Assembly: GCA_017397925.1 (NCBI GenBank)
Contig: JAFQHO010000084.1
Span: forward strand, 1-64,000
DNA: 64,000 nucleotides
Reading direction: 5' to 3'
Source: Ruminococcus sp.
GTDB taxonomy: Bacteria; Bacillota; Clostridia; Oscillospirales; Ruminococcaceae
Part shown: one piece after another, positions 43,357-52,300 of the stretch
How the letters are laid out: each line of letters opens with the position of its first letter
Numbering within the stretch: position 1 is the first letter of the stretch
Position numbers and translations under genes: made by a program
Notes under the pieces: model-generated
Told to the model about the DNA's origin: nothing
Databases searched by the model: none
Seen by the model: only the letters and a program-made list of their open reading frames with translations

Positions 43357-44310
43357 ATGAAACTTAACAAGCTTAATTTATTCAAGGCGATTGCACTTCT
43401 GGAGGGATTTGTTATTGTGGGACTTGCAGTTACTACTGGAGTTTTTGTTTCCAAGTATAATGCAACAGTTCCTGCAAATGCAGATTCAAATATCAGAATT
43501 CGCCCATATATCGACAAAGAGGAAACGTTTTATCAGCTGAACGGTGAGAAGATACTCGTTCACAATGATACAATGGGGGAAACTTTCATCCCTGTTTTCG
43601 GGGATGTTCCTAAAAGTCCCGTTGAACCCTCCGAAATCGTAAAGGACGGCAATGGTTTTGTGAAATATATCGGAAACGACGGGCTTCAATCCAAAATAGG
43701 CATTGATGTTTCCGAATATCAGGGTGTTATCGATTGGGAAAAGGTCAAGGCGGCAGGCGTGGAATTTGCCATAATACGTGCAGGCTACCGCACATATGGC
43801 GGCGGAGTTATAACCCTTGACAACAGCCTTATAACCAATATTGACGGCGCTACAGCCGCAGGGATTGATGTGGGTGTGTACTTCTTCTCACAGGCTACAA
43901 CGGCTGAGGAGGCTATTGAGGAGGCTGACGCTGTCCTCGACGCTGTTGCAGGCAGAAAGATTACATATCCTATTGTTTTCGACTGGGAGATAATATACGA
44001 CGATTCTGCACGTACTGACAAAGTTACAGTTGAGGGACTTGCCGACTGCTGTGTGGCTTTCTGTGAGCGTGTGAAATCCGCAGGATATACCCCTATGGTG
44101 TATCAGAACGCTTCCACATCCACCTATAAGCTGGATTTACCGAGAATCAAGGACTACGATTTCTGGCTTGCGGAGTATACGGACTTCCCCACATTTTATT
44201 ATGAGTACGATATGTGGCAGTACACCTCCACAGGAGAAGTTCCCGGAATTGAGGGAGATGTGGATCTGAATATCAGCTTCAAGGACTTCGGGGCAGAGAA
44301 TAATTCGTAA
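43357..44310 (+). CDS. Membrane-anchored GH25 lysozyme
   Basis: 317 residues. One N-terminal helix (ALLEGFVIVGLAVTTGVFVS, about 13-32) anchors it or is cleaved. The GH25 muramidase domain spans about 110-310: GIDVSEYQGVIDWEKVKAAG (first catalytic Asp), FAIIRAGYRTY, DVGVYFFSQA, VFDWEI (catalytic DxE), and WQYTSTGEVPGIEGDVDLNI at the end. It cleaves the glycan strand of peptidoglycan. The partner gene downstream is a small membrane protein. Confidence 0.92.
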   Translation: MKLNKLNLFKAIALLEGFVIVGLAVTTGVFVSKYNATVPANADSNIRIRPYIDKEETFYQLNGEKILVHNDTMGETFIPVFGDVPKSPVEPSEIVKDGNGFVKYIGNDGLQSKIGIDVSEYQGVIDWEKVKAAGVEFAIIRAGYRTYGGGVITLDNSLITNIDGATAAGIDVGVYFFSQATTAEEAIEEADAVLDAVAGRKITYPIVFDWEIIYDDSARTDKVTVEGLADCCVAFCERVKSAGYTPMVYQNASTSTYKLDLPRIKDYDFWLAEYTDFPTFYYEYDMWQYTSTGEVPGIEGDVDLNISFKDFGAENNS

Positions 44311-44352
44311 TACTCAATTTGGTGACAAAAAGAACTTACGGAGGAATTGCAA

Positions 44353-44949
44353 ATGTATAAGTTAAAGAACAAAATCCCCATTATTGCAGGATTATTGTTT
44401 CTTTTGGTAAATGTCATAGCTGTATTATCCGCTTGGATAGCGGATAATCACCGATATGACCTCGGAATTTCATTTTCAGCTTATGTTGGATTGAGCCGTC
44501 CGACTTCTGTCATATGGTTTGTCTCAGCCGTCATCATTATCACAATGCTTACCTATTACATGGCAAAAACAAAAATAATTCCGATTAAAAAAGTTTTTTA
44601 TGCAGCTGTATTGCTTTGTATACTGGGAACTGCCCTTTTTCCGTATAACTTTTACAGTGAAGCACCAACTGCTATAACTATTAATCTTCATAATGATTTT
44701 GCAATATGTCTGATGCTTCTGACTACGGTTTCTTTTATTCTTTCAGCTATATTTTCAAAAAGCAAAAAACAGCGCATAGTCTCCTTGATGTCGATAGTAT
44801 ATGCGGTGGCATTTATAGTGCTTTACTTTATAAGGTTCAAACCGCTGTTTCAGACATTCTTCATTTGGGAGAATGTTTTTATTCTATTGCTTTTATTGGA
44901 AATGCAGTCTGAACAATATGCAGCAATCAAAGTTGAATCGAATAATTGA
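44353..44949 (+). CDS. Six-helix membrane protein, DUF998-like
   Basis: 198 residues from ATG 44353 (ACGGAGGA upstream). Six hydrophobic segments without charged residues in them; a conserved-looking LFPYNFY near residue 95 and NLHNDFA near 110 recall DUF998-type proteins. Function unknown. It is 42 nt downstream of the GH25 gene. Confidence 0.55.
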   Translation: MYKLKNKIPIIAGLLFLLVNVIAVLSAWIADNHRYDLGISFSAYVGLSRPTSVIWFVSAVIIITMLTYYMAKTKIIPIKKVFYAAVLLCILGTALFPYNFYSEAPTAITINLHNDFAICLMLLTTVSFILSAIFSKSKKQRIVSLMSIVYAVAFIVLYFIRFKPLFQTFFIWENVFILLLLLEMQSEQYAAIKVESNN

Positions 44950-44979
44950 TAAAATTCAATTTATCGGAGGTATAAAAAT

Positions 44980-45010
44980 ATCCGGAGAAGAAATGAAATC
45001 TTCTCCGGAT
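44980..45010 (-). terminator. Strong hairpin terminator
   Basis: ATCCGGAGAAGA (44980-44991) pairs perfectly with TCTTCTCCGGAT (44999-45010). On the minus strand ATTTTTATA follows, so it looks like the original terminator of the truncated symporter gene; it also stops the convergent transcript. Confidence 0.85.
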
Positions 45011-45078
45011 TTACTTCTTTATGACCACTACGCTTTAGTCTGCGGATTTGAATTTTTAAATCAACTGTTGGAAAGCTA

Positions 45079-45591
45079 TCATTCCCAATAATCAACCTTA
45101 TGTGGCAGGTCAATATCCTTTGCGTGGAATACAGGTTCAACACCCTCTTTGCGTTGCTTTTTATAATCTGCTAAAGCACGGAGCGCATACTTGCCAAGAA
45201 TAAGTATAACAGGAATATTTATAAGCGTCATTCCGCCCATTGTTACATCTGCAACATTCCAGAGGAAATCCGCGCTGAGTCCTGAACCGAGAAGTATCAC
45301 AAGGGACGCTATAACGTGATATATGTGCATAAATGTCTTTGAAGGCTCTTTTTTCATAATGAATATAAGGCATTTATCAACATAGAAAAGATTTCCCAGA
45401 AGCGTTGTAAATGCAAAGAGTATCATTGCGATTGTTATAAATATAGGGCCAAACGCTCCAAGAGTTTCGCGGAGAGAAAGCTGTACATATGCAGCACCTG
45501 AGATTTCTTCGGAAGGTTCAACTCCGGAACACATACACATAAACGCAGTAGCACTGCATACAAGAATTGTGTCAATAAATACTGAAAGCAA
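45079..45591 (-). pseudogene. Truncated alanine/glycine:cation symporter (AGCS), C-terminal part
   Basis: 170 codons that match only the last third of AGCS transporters: VFIDTILVCSATAF, GPIFITIAMILFAFTTLLGN, ADVTMGGMTLINIPVILIL and the tail KEGVEPVFHAKDI. Intact members have about 450-480 residues, so about 300 N-terminal residues are missing. The reading frame meets an in-frame TGA about 10 nt upstream of the TTG at 45591, and no ribosome site is present. The terminator is retained. The 260 bp upstream show no remnant of the lost part. Confidence 0.85.
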
Positions 45592-45770
45592 ACGATTATA
45601 TCAATTATATCACATTTTTTTAAATTCGTCAACTGTCGTGAAAGTATGATATCCAAACTGAATAAAGGAAAACTATGAGTAATGTATCTCGATTTGTGTC
45701 GGGAAATGTTTTCCAAATGTGAACAAATTGAATTAAAAATATAAAATTTTTCTGAAATCTCTAAAACCTA

Positions 45771-45798
45771 TTGAAATTATCTGAAATTGTGGTAAAAT
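45771..45798 (+). promoter_or_regulatory. cdaA promoter
   Basis: TTGAAA (45771-45776), 16 nt, TAAAAT (45793-45798), 51 bp before cdaA. Confidence 0.55.
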
Positions 45799-45849
45799 AT
45801 ATTATAGGGGGATTATGCCCTCAACTAACAAACAGGTTGTGATATAACT

Positions 45850-46731
45850 ATGCCTTCTTTTCAGGATATAAAATATGCTTTTTTCAGCCTTATGTCTACT
45901 ATTCAGTTTAAAGATGTTGTAGATCTTCTGGCCCTTGCTTACATAATATATCTGCTGCTGAAGCTTGTCCGCGAAACTCGAGCAGGACAGCTTATCAAGG
46001 GTATTCTTGTTCTTGTGGCAGCTTATCTCATAAGCAATATATTTGAGCTTACTGTTATGGAGTATATTCTGGGCAATGCCCTCGATGTAGGACTTCTTGC
46101 AATGCTCATACTCTTTCAGCCCGAAATCCGACGCGCTCTGGAACAGTTCGGACAGTCTAAATTCGGTATGAATCTTATAGGAATAGGTATGCCTTCAAAT
46201 GATATAAAACAGCGCTGGAATACTGCCATTGAAGCGATCTGTGACTCCTGCGTAGAGCTTTCTGCAAGCTGCACAGGCGCGCTTATTGTAATTGAGAGAA
46301 AAACCCGTCTTGGCGAACAGATTGAAACAGGTACTCTTATGAATGCTGTTCCCAGTAAGGAAGTATTCGGTAATATATTCTACCCCAAAACACCTCTCCA
46401 CGACGGTGCTGTTATTATGCGTGACGGTCTTATATTAGCTGCTGCCTGCTTCCTGCCTCGCCCCAAAAGCGATGTGGCAATTGATAAGAGCCTCGGTTCA
46501 CGTCATCGTGCAGCTATTGGTATGAGCGAAAACTCCGACGCTGTAGTTGTGGTTGTTTCCGAAGAAACAGGTCAGATTTCCGTTGCAATAAACGGTGTTC
46601 TTACTCGTGACTATACACGTATGAAGCTGAAATATGCCCTTGAAAAGGAAATCTTCTACGAGGATCCCGACGAGGATAAGTCAAACAAAAAGGGTATTTC
46701 CTCTATTATAGGAAGGAGGAAGAAAAAATGA
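45850..46731 (+). CDS. cdaA: Diadenylate cyclase CdaA
   Basis: 293 residues. Makes c-di-AMP from two ATP at the membrane. Three N-terminal helices (about 10-80) and the DAC domain with both signature motifs, LHDGAVIMRD and SRHRAAIGMSE. A basic tail follows. The stop overlaps the start of cdaR (ATGA). In Bacillus the operon continues with glmM, but here no glmM follows. Confidence 0.93.
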   Translation: MPSFQDIKYAFFSLMSTIQFKDVVDLLALAYIIYLLLKLVRETRAGQLIKGILVLVAAYLISNIFELTVMEYILGNALDVGLLAMLILFQPEIRRALEQFGQSKFGMNLIGIGMPSNDIKQRWNTAIEAICDSCVELSASCTGALIVIERKTRLGEQIETGTLMNAVPSKEVFGNIFYPKTPLHDGAVIMRDGLILAAACFLPRPKSDVAIDKSLGSRHRAAIGMSENSDAVVVVVSEETGQISVAINGVLTRDYTRMKLKYALEKEIFYEDPDEDKSNKKGISSIIGRRKKK

Positions 46732-48050
46732 AATTTCTGAGCAATCTCAGGGAAAAATATATGTCAAGCAATCTTTTCCTTGCTGTCCTTGCAGGAATAA
46801 TTGCTGTAATTCTGTGGCTTGCTATTGCTCTGACGCAATATCCTTCAGTGCAGAAAACAGTCCATAAAATCCCTGTATCATTAAATATATCAGGTTCTGC
46901 CGCAAGTCAGAACGGACTAAGCGTTACTTCCTGCGATGTTGAGGAGGTTACTGTTGAGCTTCTCGGCAGCCGTACACAGATAGGCTATCTCAGCAACGAA
47001 AACCTCACAGCTTATTTTGATGCTGATAATGTTACAACTACAGGAGAAAGAAAGCTTACTCTGAAAATCAAAAGCGACAGCGGTATAAAATACGAGGTGA
47101 AGTCGGTTTCTCCCTCAAAGGCGACTGTTTTCTTTGATAAAATGGACACACGTGAGTTTCACGTAGTTCCTCTCACTCCAAATGTTAAAATTGTTGAGGG
47201 TAAGGTGAAAAATCCTGACGAGTATAGCTGTATTCCCTCGCAAATCAGCATTACAGGACCTTCGGCAAAGCTTGACCTTATTGATAAGTGCTATGCCGTT
47301 TCCAACAAGGAAATGAGCCTCGATACATCCTATGTCCTCAGCGGTGCTGAATTACAGCTGTATACTAAGGATAATGCACCTATCGACATTGAGGCTGCCT
47401 CACTGATAAGCAATACATCCACTTTTGATATAAATATTGCTGTGCGAACACAGAAAAAGGTGGGCTTGACAGCAGCCATTGCCTATGCTCCCGAAAATTT
47501 CAACAGGGATACAATAAAATTCAAGCTTTCATCGGATTCTGTCACACTTGCCTGCAACAACAGTCAGGTGGAAATCCCCGATATCCTTGATTTAGGACTT
47601 ATTCCGCTTTATGAAATCAGACCAGGCTTCTCGCGGACTTTCTCTATTGAAAAACGACTTGAAAATACTGAGCTTATCAACGTTTCAGACCTTGAATCCG
47701 TTGTAGTTACAATTGATGCGAAAGGCCTTGAAGAAAAGCCTATGACGATCAACAGCGATCATATAGAGATAAGCAATCAGCCGGATAATACATATGAGTA
47801 TTCTATCATTACAGAGAAGATAGATGTAACTGTGATAGGTTCTGCAGAATCTCTTGCGGAAATAACAGCTGAGGATATCTTCGGAGAAGTAAATCTGCTT
47901 AATACGACTATCACTGAGGATCAGTTCAATCAGGGAGTAATTTTCTCCTGCCCGTCCTTTGATGATGTCTGGGTAGCTACAAACGGAAAGGTTACTATGG
48001 AGCGTACAAAGGCGGAAAAGGCCACTTCTGCACCCACAAGACTGCCATAG
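46728..48050 (+). CDS. cdaR: CdaA regulatory protein CdaR (YbbR domains)
   Basis: 440 residues. One N-terminal helix (LFLAVLAGIIAVILWLAIAL) and at least three to four extracytoplasmic YbbR repeats (for example KIPVSLNISGSAAS ... VTVELLGSRTQIGYL; REFHVVPLTPNVKIVEG). CdaR binds CdaA and adjusts its activity. It ends in a Thr/Pro-rich tail. The candidate structured RNA at 48056 begins 6 nt after its stop. Confidence 0.88.
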   Translation: MKFLSNLREKYMSSNLFLAVLAGIIAVILWLAIALTQYPSVQKTVHKIPVSLNISGSAASQNGLSVTSCDVEEVTVELLGSRTQIGYLSNENLTAYFDADNVTTTGERKLTLKIKSDSGIKYEVKSVSPSKATVFFDKMDTREFHVVPLTPNVKIVEGKVKNPDEYSCIPSQISITGPSAKLDLIDKCYAVSNKEMSLDTSYVLSGAELQLYTKDNAPIDIEAASLISNTSTFDINIAVRTQKKVGLTAAIAYAPENFNRDTIKFKLSSDSVTLACNNSQVEIPDILDLGLIPLYEIRPGFSRTFSIEKRLENTELINVSDLESVVVTIDAKGLEEKPMTINSDHIEISNQPDNTYEYSIITEKIDVTVIGSAESLAEITAEDIFGEVNLLNTTITEDQFNQGVIFSCPSFDDVWVATNGKVTMERTKAEKATSAPTRLP

Positions 48051-48055
48051 TTTTC

Positions 48056-48251
48056 ATACCAATCCCTGAAACAACAGTAGATAAATCTAATGGCATAAAT
48101 GCTGTATATCGTCGTTGTCCTCCTCACCATACGGCAGTATGCTTTCGTCGTCCGCCTTGATATACATCATTTCTGCTCATCATCTTTGTCTACTAACATT
48201 TTAGGATTGGTATCAGACAACACCGCACGGATTTTTCTGTGCGGTTTTTTG
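48056..48251 (+). ncRNA. Candidate rod-shaped structured RNA with terminator
   Basis: Nested exact pairings: ATACCAATCC (48056-48065) / GGATTGGTAT (48204-48213); GTAGATAAA (48077-48085) / TTTGTCTAC (48185-48193, one G-U); TGTATATC (48103-48110) / GATATACA (48159-48166); CATAC (48128-48132) / GTATG (48137-48141) closing a GGCA loop. The internal loops are nearly symmetric (11/10, 17/18, 17/17 nt). A terminator ACCGCAC/GTGCGGT plus T6 ends at 48251. The shape recalls 6S RNA, but I cannot identify the family. It may instead be the 3' UTR of cdaR. Confidence 0.55.
48222..48251 (+). terminator. Intrinsic terminator after cdaR/structured RNA
   Basis: ACCGCAC (48222-48228) pairs with GTGCGGT (48239-48245), followed by TTTTTT. 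Confidence 0.85.
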
Positions 48252-48339
48252 TTGAATAATGGGAACCTCTAATGACATATGAAACATATGACGGGAAAAT
48301 GCTTTTTTTTGTAAGAATTAACAAAAAAGCCGATTTTGC

Positions 48340-48368
48340 TTGATTTTTCCACAAAAAGGGTGTATAAT
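48340..48368 (+). promoter_or_regulatory. Promoter of the dockerin/Ig-like protein gene
   Basis: TTGATT (48340-48345), 17 nt, TATAAT (48363-48368), 82 bp before the start codon. Confidence 0.75.
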
Positions 48369-48450
48369 TATTTTGTTATATTATTGGTGAAGTGTATCCA
48401 TAAGAATTGTGGGGAATTGTATGGTATGCTTCTGCGCAGAGGGAGAAATT

Positions 48451-50661
48451 ATGAATAAAAAGAAAATTACATCAGCAATTTTAGCCGCTGCCTTCGGGTT
48501 CAGCTCAATACTGCCAACAACAGGCTATGCTTATACTACATCTTCCGTTGACAGTGGTATTGTTAATCTTTTTGAAGAAGGGAAAATTACTCTTGGTGAT
48601 GCCGATATAAGCGGTTCAATTGATTCTGCCGACGCTTCACTTGTTCTCGGCGAATATTCTAAGGTTTCTACGGGTGGAAAACCCTCTTTCAACTCCGCAC
48701 AGAAAATATGTGCTGATGTTGACAGAAATGGTACTATAGATTCTGTAGATGCTTCTCATATTCTTGCTTATTATGCTTATGTTGCAACTGGCGGAGAGCT
48801 TTCAATCGTTGAATTTATTGACGGCGCACAGAGGCCTGTTACTACTACAGCACCAGCCACTACAACAAAAGCTACTACAACAAAAACAACTACAACTGCA
48901 AAAGCTACAACAAAGGCAACCACTAAAGCAACAACTAAGGTAACTACTAAAGCTACCACAACCAAAGCTACAACAAAGGCTACTACTAAAGCAACAACTA
49001 AGGCTACCACTAAAACAACAACAAAGGCAACTACAAAGGCTACAACTACGCTGACTACTACAACTAAGGCTACAACTACACTGACGACTACAACTACACA
49101 GGCTCCTACAACAACTATAGCTACTACAACAGCTAAAATCGGTGTTACAGGAATTCGCATTACACGTAATGAAATGATTGTAAATGCCGGTGAGGGTGAT
49201 CTGGCGGCATATGTTTCAATGCTTCCGAACAATGCTCACAATATGACTGAAAAGTGGTCAAGCTCAAATGAAGCTATTGCTATTGTTGATAATGAGGGCT
49301 GGGTTACAGGTGTTTCTGAGGGTGAATGTGTCATCACTGTTTCAAGTGTTGATAATCCCGCTGTAAAGGCTGAAATTAAGGTTACTGTAAAGGATATAAG
49401 AAGCGTAAAGACAATCAAGCTTTCACGCGGAGAGGCTACAATTGAGGCTGGTACAGGCGCACTGGCTGCATATGTAACAATGCTCCCTGATACTGCTGTT
49501 AATAAGAATGAAATCTGGACAAGTTCCAAGCCTGAGATTGCAACTGTTGATAACGAGGGTTGGGTTACTGCATTAAAGCCGGGTAATACAATTATTACTG
49601 TTACAAGCGAGGATAATCCTTCTGTATTCTCTTTTGTTCTTGTAACTGTTGTGGAGTCATCTTCTGCAACAACTCCTCCGCCTGCAACTACAACAATTGT
49701 GCAGACTACATCGACAGTTCCAACTACAACAACTGCAGCGCCTACAACTACTATAGCAACAACTACAGCTTATGTTCCTGTTGAGAGTTTAGTTGTACAG
49801 AACAGCGAAATTAAAATGTCAGTAGATTCAACTGCTAAGGTTGCTGTTGCAGTTCTTCCCGAAAATGCTACAGATAAGACTATAAAGTGGATGAGTTCTG
49901 ATGAAACTATTGCTACAGTTGATGAAAACGGCGTTATTACTGCAAAGAAGGTCGGCAAATGCGTTATTATGGCTGTAAGCAAGGATAATCCTGTTGCTAC
50001 TGCAAGCATTATCGTTAATTCCGATGACAGTAAAACTATTACTGAAATCAGACTTGACAAGTATGAAATGACTATCCCTGTAGGCGGCTCTGATATCGCC
50101 TGGGTTACAATGCTCCCTGTTGATGCAGAAAATAAGGATGAGCTGTGGATTACAAGCAACAATGCCATTGCTTCTGTTGATAAATTTGGTTGGGTATACG
50201 GTAACAGTGTAGGCGAATGTACAATTACTGTTTATAGTGTTGATAATCCCGATGTAAAGGCTGAAATCAAGGTTACTGTTACTGACGGTCCTGTAGAGGC
50301 TCCTAAGTACACATTCAGCCAGATTGCTCCGGGAAAATCAACTGATAAGGAAATTGCATTCCTCACTCCTTTCCCCGAAAATGCTGATGGATTGTTTATT
50401 TTCGATTATTTCATCACAGACGCTAACGGCAAAAAGCGACTGGTTACAACACCTGTCATTGAGTCAGCTGATATAAAACAGGTTATAACAATGCTTACAG
50501 CTGATACAAATCACTTTACAGCTGAATTGTACGTCACAAATCTCAATACATCCAAGAGAGCTAAAATCGGCGTGTATAACTTTGTAATCAATCCAAGAAA
50601 CGCTATTACTGAAGAAGAAGCTATTGAATACGCTTTTGCTGCTATTGATGGTCTTAAATAA
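48451..50661 (+). CDS. Secreted protein: N-terminal dockerin, Thr-rich linker, four Ig-like (Big_2) domains
   Basis: 736 residues from ATG 48451 (GGGAG upstream). Signal peptide about 1-28. Dockerin at about 47-120 with loops DADISGSIDSADAS and DVDRNGTIDSVDAS. A Thr/Lys/Ala linker of about 98 residues (131-228) is made of ATTK units. Two Big_2 domains follow (about 231-315 and 316-400), then a second Thr linker, two more Big_2 domains (about 450-620) and a C-terminal domain of unknown type. Each Big_2 has the (D/E)NEGWVT-type turn. Dockerins are usually C-terminal; here it follows the signal peptide. Confidence 0.85.
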   Translation: MNKKKITSAILAAAFGFSSILPTTGYAYTTSSVDSGIVNLFEEGKITLGDADISGSIDSADASLVLGEYSKVSTGGKPSFNSAQKICADVDRNGTIDSVDASHILAYYAYVATGGELSIVEFIDGAQRPVTTTAPATTTKATTTKTTTTAKATTKATTKATTKVTTKATTTKATTKATTKATTKATTKTTTKATTKATTTLTTTTKATTTLTTTTTQAPTTTIATTTAKIGVTGIRITRNEMIVNAGEGDLAAYVSMLPNNAHNMTEKWSSSNEAIAIVDNEGWVTGVSEGECVITVSSVDNPAVKAEIKVTVKDIRSVKTIKLSRGEATIEAGTGALAAYVTMLPDTAVNKNEIWTSSKPEIATVDNEGWVTALKPGNTIITVTSEDNPSVFSFVLVTVVESSSATTPPPATTTIVQTTSTVPTTTTAAPTTTIATTTAYVPVESLVVQNSEIKMSVDSTAKVAVAVLPENATDKTIKWMSSDETIATVDENGVITAKKVGKCVIMAVSKDNPVATASIIVNSDDSKTITEIRLDKYEMTIPVGGSDIAWVTMLPVDAENKDELWITSNNAIASVDKFGWVYGNSVGECTITVYSVDNPDVKAEIKVTVTDGPVEAPKYTFSQIAPGKSTDKEIAFLTPFPENADGLFIFDYFITDANGKKRLVTTPVIESADIKQVITMLTADTNHFTAELYVTNLNTSKRAKIGVYNFVINPRNAITEEEAIEYAFAAIDGLK

Positions 50662-50663
50662 TC

Positions 50664-50715
50664 CCTACATATATACATTCAAATGAGATACAAAAAACGG
50701 ACATCAAAATGCAAT
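50664..50715 (-). repeat. Copy of the TGTCC/GAATGTAT repeat
   Basis: On the minus strand ATGTCCG, an 18-nt gap beginning at that G, then GAATGTATATATG, as in the triplicate at 28446. It points leftward into the 3' end of the dockerin/Ig-like gene, so a promoter here would make antisense RNA. Confidence 0.65.
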
Positions 50716-50730
50716 ATTTTTTATATTTAA

Positions 50731-50764
50731 CAAAACCCCTCGGATTTCCGAGGGGTTTTGTTTT
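50731..50764. terminator. Bidirectional terminator between dockerin gene and malQ
   Basis: AAAACCCCTCGGA pairs exactly with TCCGAGGGGTTTT, followed by TTTTATC on the plus strand and by A-to-T counterparts on the minus strand. It touches the malQ stop codon. Confidence 0.92.
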
Positions 50765-52235
50765 ATCTGTTGTATATTTTGTTGAGTTTTTTGATTTTCT
50801 TTGCAAGCTGTGGCGTAAACTGCTCTGTTTTTGTTCTGAACTGCCAGTTATTACCTAAAGTTGAAGGAGTATTCATTCTGCCCTCCTTGGGACTGTCAAG
50901 GAAATCCTGCATCTGCGCCGCTGCAACCTCCGCAATGCTTCCCCACGCGGCACGTATTACAGCCATTGGTATTTCGCTTTTCTTTCTCACATTAAGATAC
51001 TTTTTCGCGAATTTCAGCGAGTTTCTATCCATAGCCGCTACCCAGCCGTTCAGAGTTTCGTTGTCGTGGGTGCCTGTATATGCAAAGCAGTTTGTATTAG
51101 TGAAGTTATGGGGCAGATGTTCGTTATCTCCGCTGCTGAAACCGAACTGAAGCACTTTCATTCCGGGATAACCGCATAAATCCAGCATTTCACGGACTTC
51201 GGGTGTTATAAATCCTAAATCCTCCGCAATTATATTGAGCCTGCCCAGCTTTTCCTCTGCCGCAAAGAACAGGGGGCAATTGGGGCCTTTCATCCACTCT
51301 CCTACCGTTGCATCTTCATTGCCGTAGGGGATAGCGTAGAAGCTTTCAAAGCCTCTGAAATGGTCTATTCGGACAATGTCATAAAGCTCTGTTGCTGCTG
51401 CAATGCGGTTAATCCACCACTCAAAGCCTGTTTTTTCGTGATATTCCCAGTTGTATATGGGGTTTCCCCACAGCTGTCCCGTAGGTGAAAATTCATCGGG
51501 AGGACAGCCTGCAACGCACACGGGGCGGCGCTTGCGGTCAAACATAAACAGTTTATGCTCCGACCAGGCTTCAACGCTGTCCAAAGCGCAATATATCGGG
51601 ATATCTCCCACTATTTCAATTCCCTTGTCATTGGCATATTTTTTCAGCTCTGTCCACTGTCGGCTGAATTCAAACTGTAAGAACTTGAAAAAGCCGATTT
51701 CCTTTTTCAGCTGTTTTTTGAACTCAGCAACAGCCTTCGGGCGGTGCATTGAGATATCTTTTTCCCATTCATACCAGGCTTTTCCGCCGTTTTGGAATTT
51801 CAGCGCCATAAACAAAGCATACTCGTCAAGCCAGCTTTTATTCTTATCGCAGAATTTTTTGTAGGCAGGGAATTTTGATGCCTTGAAACGAGAATATGCA
51901 ACCCTCAGCACATCAAAACACTTATCATAAATAAGGGCATAGTCTACTTTATTTGGATCGGTTTCCCACGCTATTTCTTTGTATTCTGCGGCTTCAAGAA
52001 GTCCGTCACCTTCCATTATCTCAAAATCAATAAAATAGGGATTTCCTGCATTTACCGAAAAGGACTGATATGGGGAATCTCCGTAGCTTGTGGGGGAGAG
52101 GGGGAGTATCTGCCAGCATTTAACCCCGGATTTCACAAGAAAATCCACAAATTCAAAGGCGTGTTTGCCCATTTTTCCGATGCCGTATTCTGAGGGCAGG
52201 CTTGAAATATGAAGAATAATACAACTTTTTCGCAT
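50763..52235 (-). CDS. malQ: 4-alpha-glucanotransferase (amylomaltase), GH77
   Basis: 490 residues, usual for GH77. Transfers alpha-1,4-glucan segments between maltodextrins. Marks: LPSEYGIGKMG near the start, QILPLSPTSYGDSPYQSFS, the nucleophile in IVRIDHFRGFESFY, the acid/base in IIAEDLGFIT, and TGTHDNETLNGW. The start has ACGGAG upstream. No other maltose genes are adjacent. Confidence 0.95.
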   Translation of the reverse strand: MRKSCIILHISSLPSEYGIGKMGKHAFEFVDFLVKSGVKCWQILPLSPTSYGDSPYQSFSVNAGNPYFIDFEIMEGDGLLEAAEYKEIAWETDPNKVDYALIYDKCFDVLRVAYSRFKASKFPAYKKFCDKNKSWLDEYALFMALKFQNGGKAWYEWEKDISMHRPKAVAEFKKQLKKEIGFFKFLQFEFSRQWTELKKYANDKGIEIVGDIPIYCALDSVEAWSEHKLFMFDRKRRPVCVAGCPPDEFSPTGQLWGNPIYNWEYHEKTGFEWWINRIAAATELYDIVRIDHFRGFESFYAIPYGNEDATVGEWMKGPNCPLFFAAEEKLGRLNIIAEDLGFITPEVREMLDLCGYPGMKVLQFGFSSGDNEHLPHNFTNTNCFAYTGTHDNETLNGWVAAMDRNSLKFAKKYLNVRKKSEIPMAVIRAAWGSIAEVAAAQMQDFLDSPKEGRMNTPSTLGNNWQFRTKTEQFTPQLAKKIKKLNKIYNR

Positions 52236-52300
52236 ATGCTACAACTCCGTTTCTGTATATTTATCTTACAGCGTCTCATAATAATTATGAGGTGATAAGG

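Noticed and set aside
44873..45091. 72-codon plus-strand frame between the DUF998-like gene and the truncated symporter
   Set aside because: It overlaps the end of the DUF998-like gene, then crosses a perfect hairpin terminator and enters the antisense of the pseudogene.
48056..48213. Mobile element with 10-bp inverted ends ATACCAATCC/GGATTGGTAT
   Set aside because: No target-site duplication at the flanks, and additional nested internal stems plus a terminator fit an RNA better.
48260..48276. Solo MITE end (GGGAACCTCTAA), also near 60427
   Set aside because: Only about 11-12 bases match the end of the 34677 element, with no partner end or target duplication; probably chance.
48777..49232. 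151-codon minus-strand frame opposite the Thr-rich linker
   Set aside because: A Val-rich shadow of the ACA/ACT-repeat linker; low complexity and no ribosome site.
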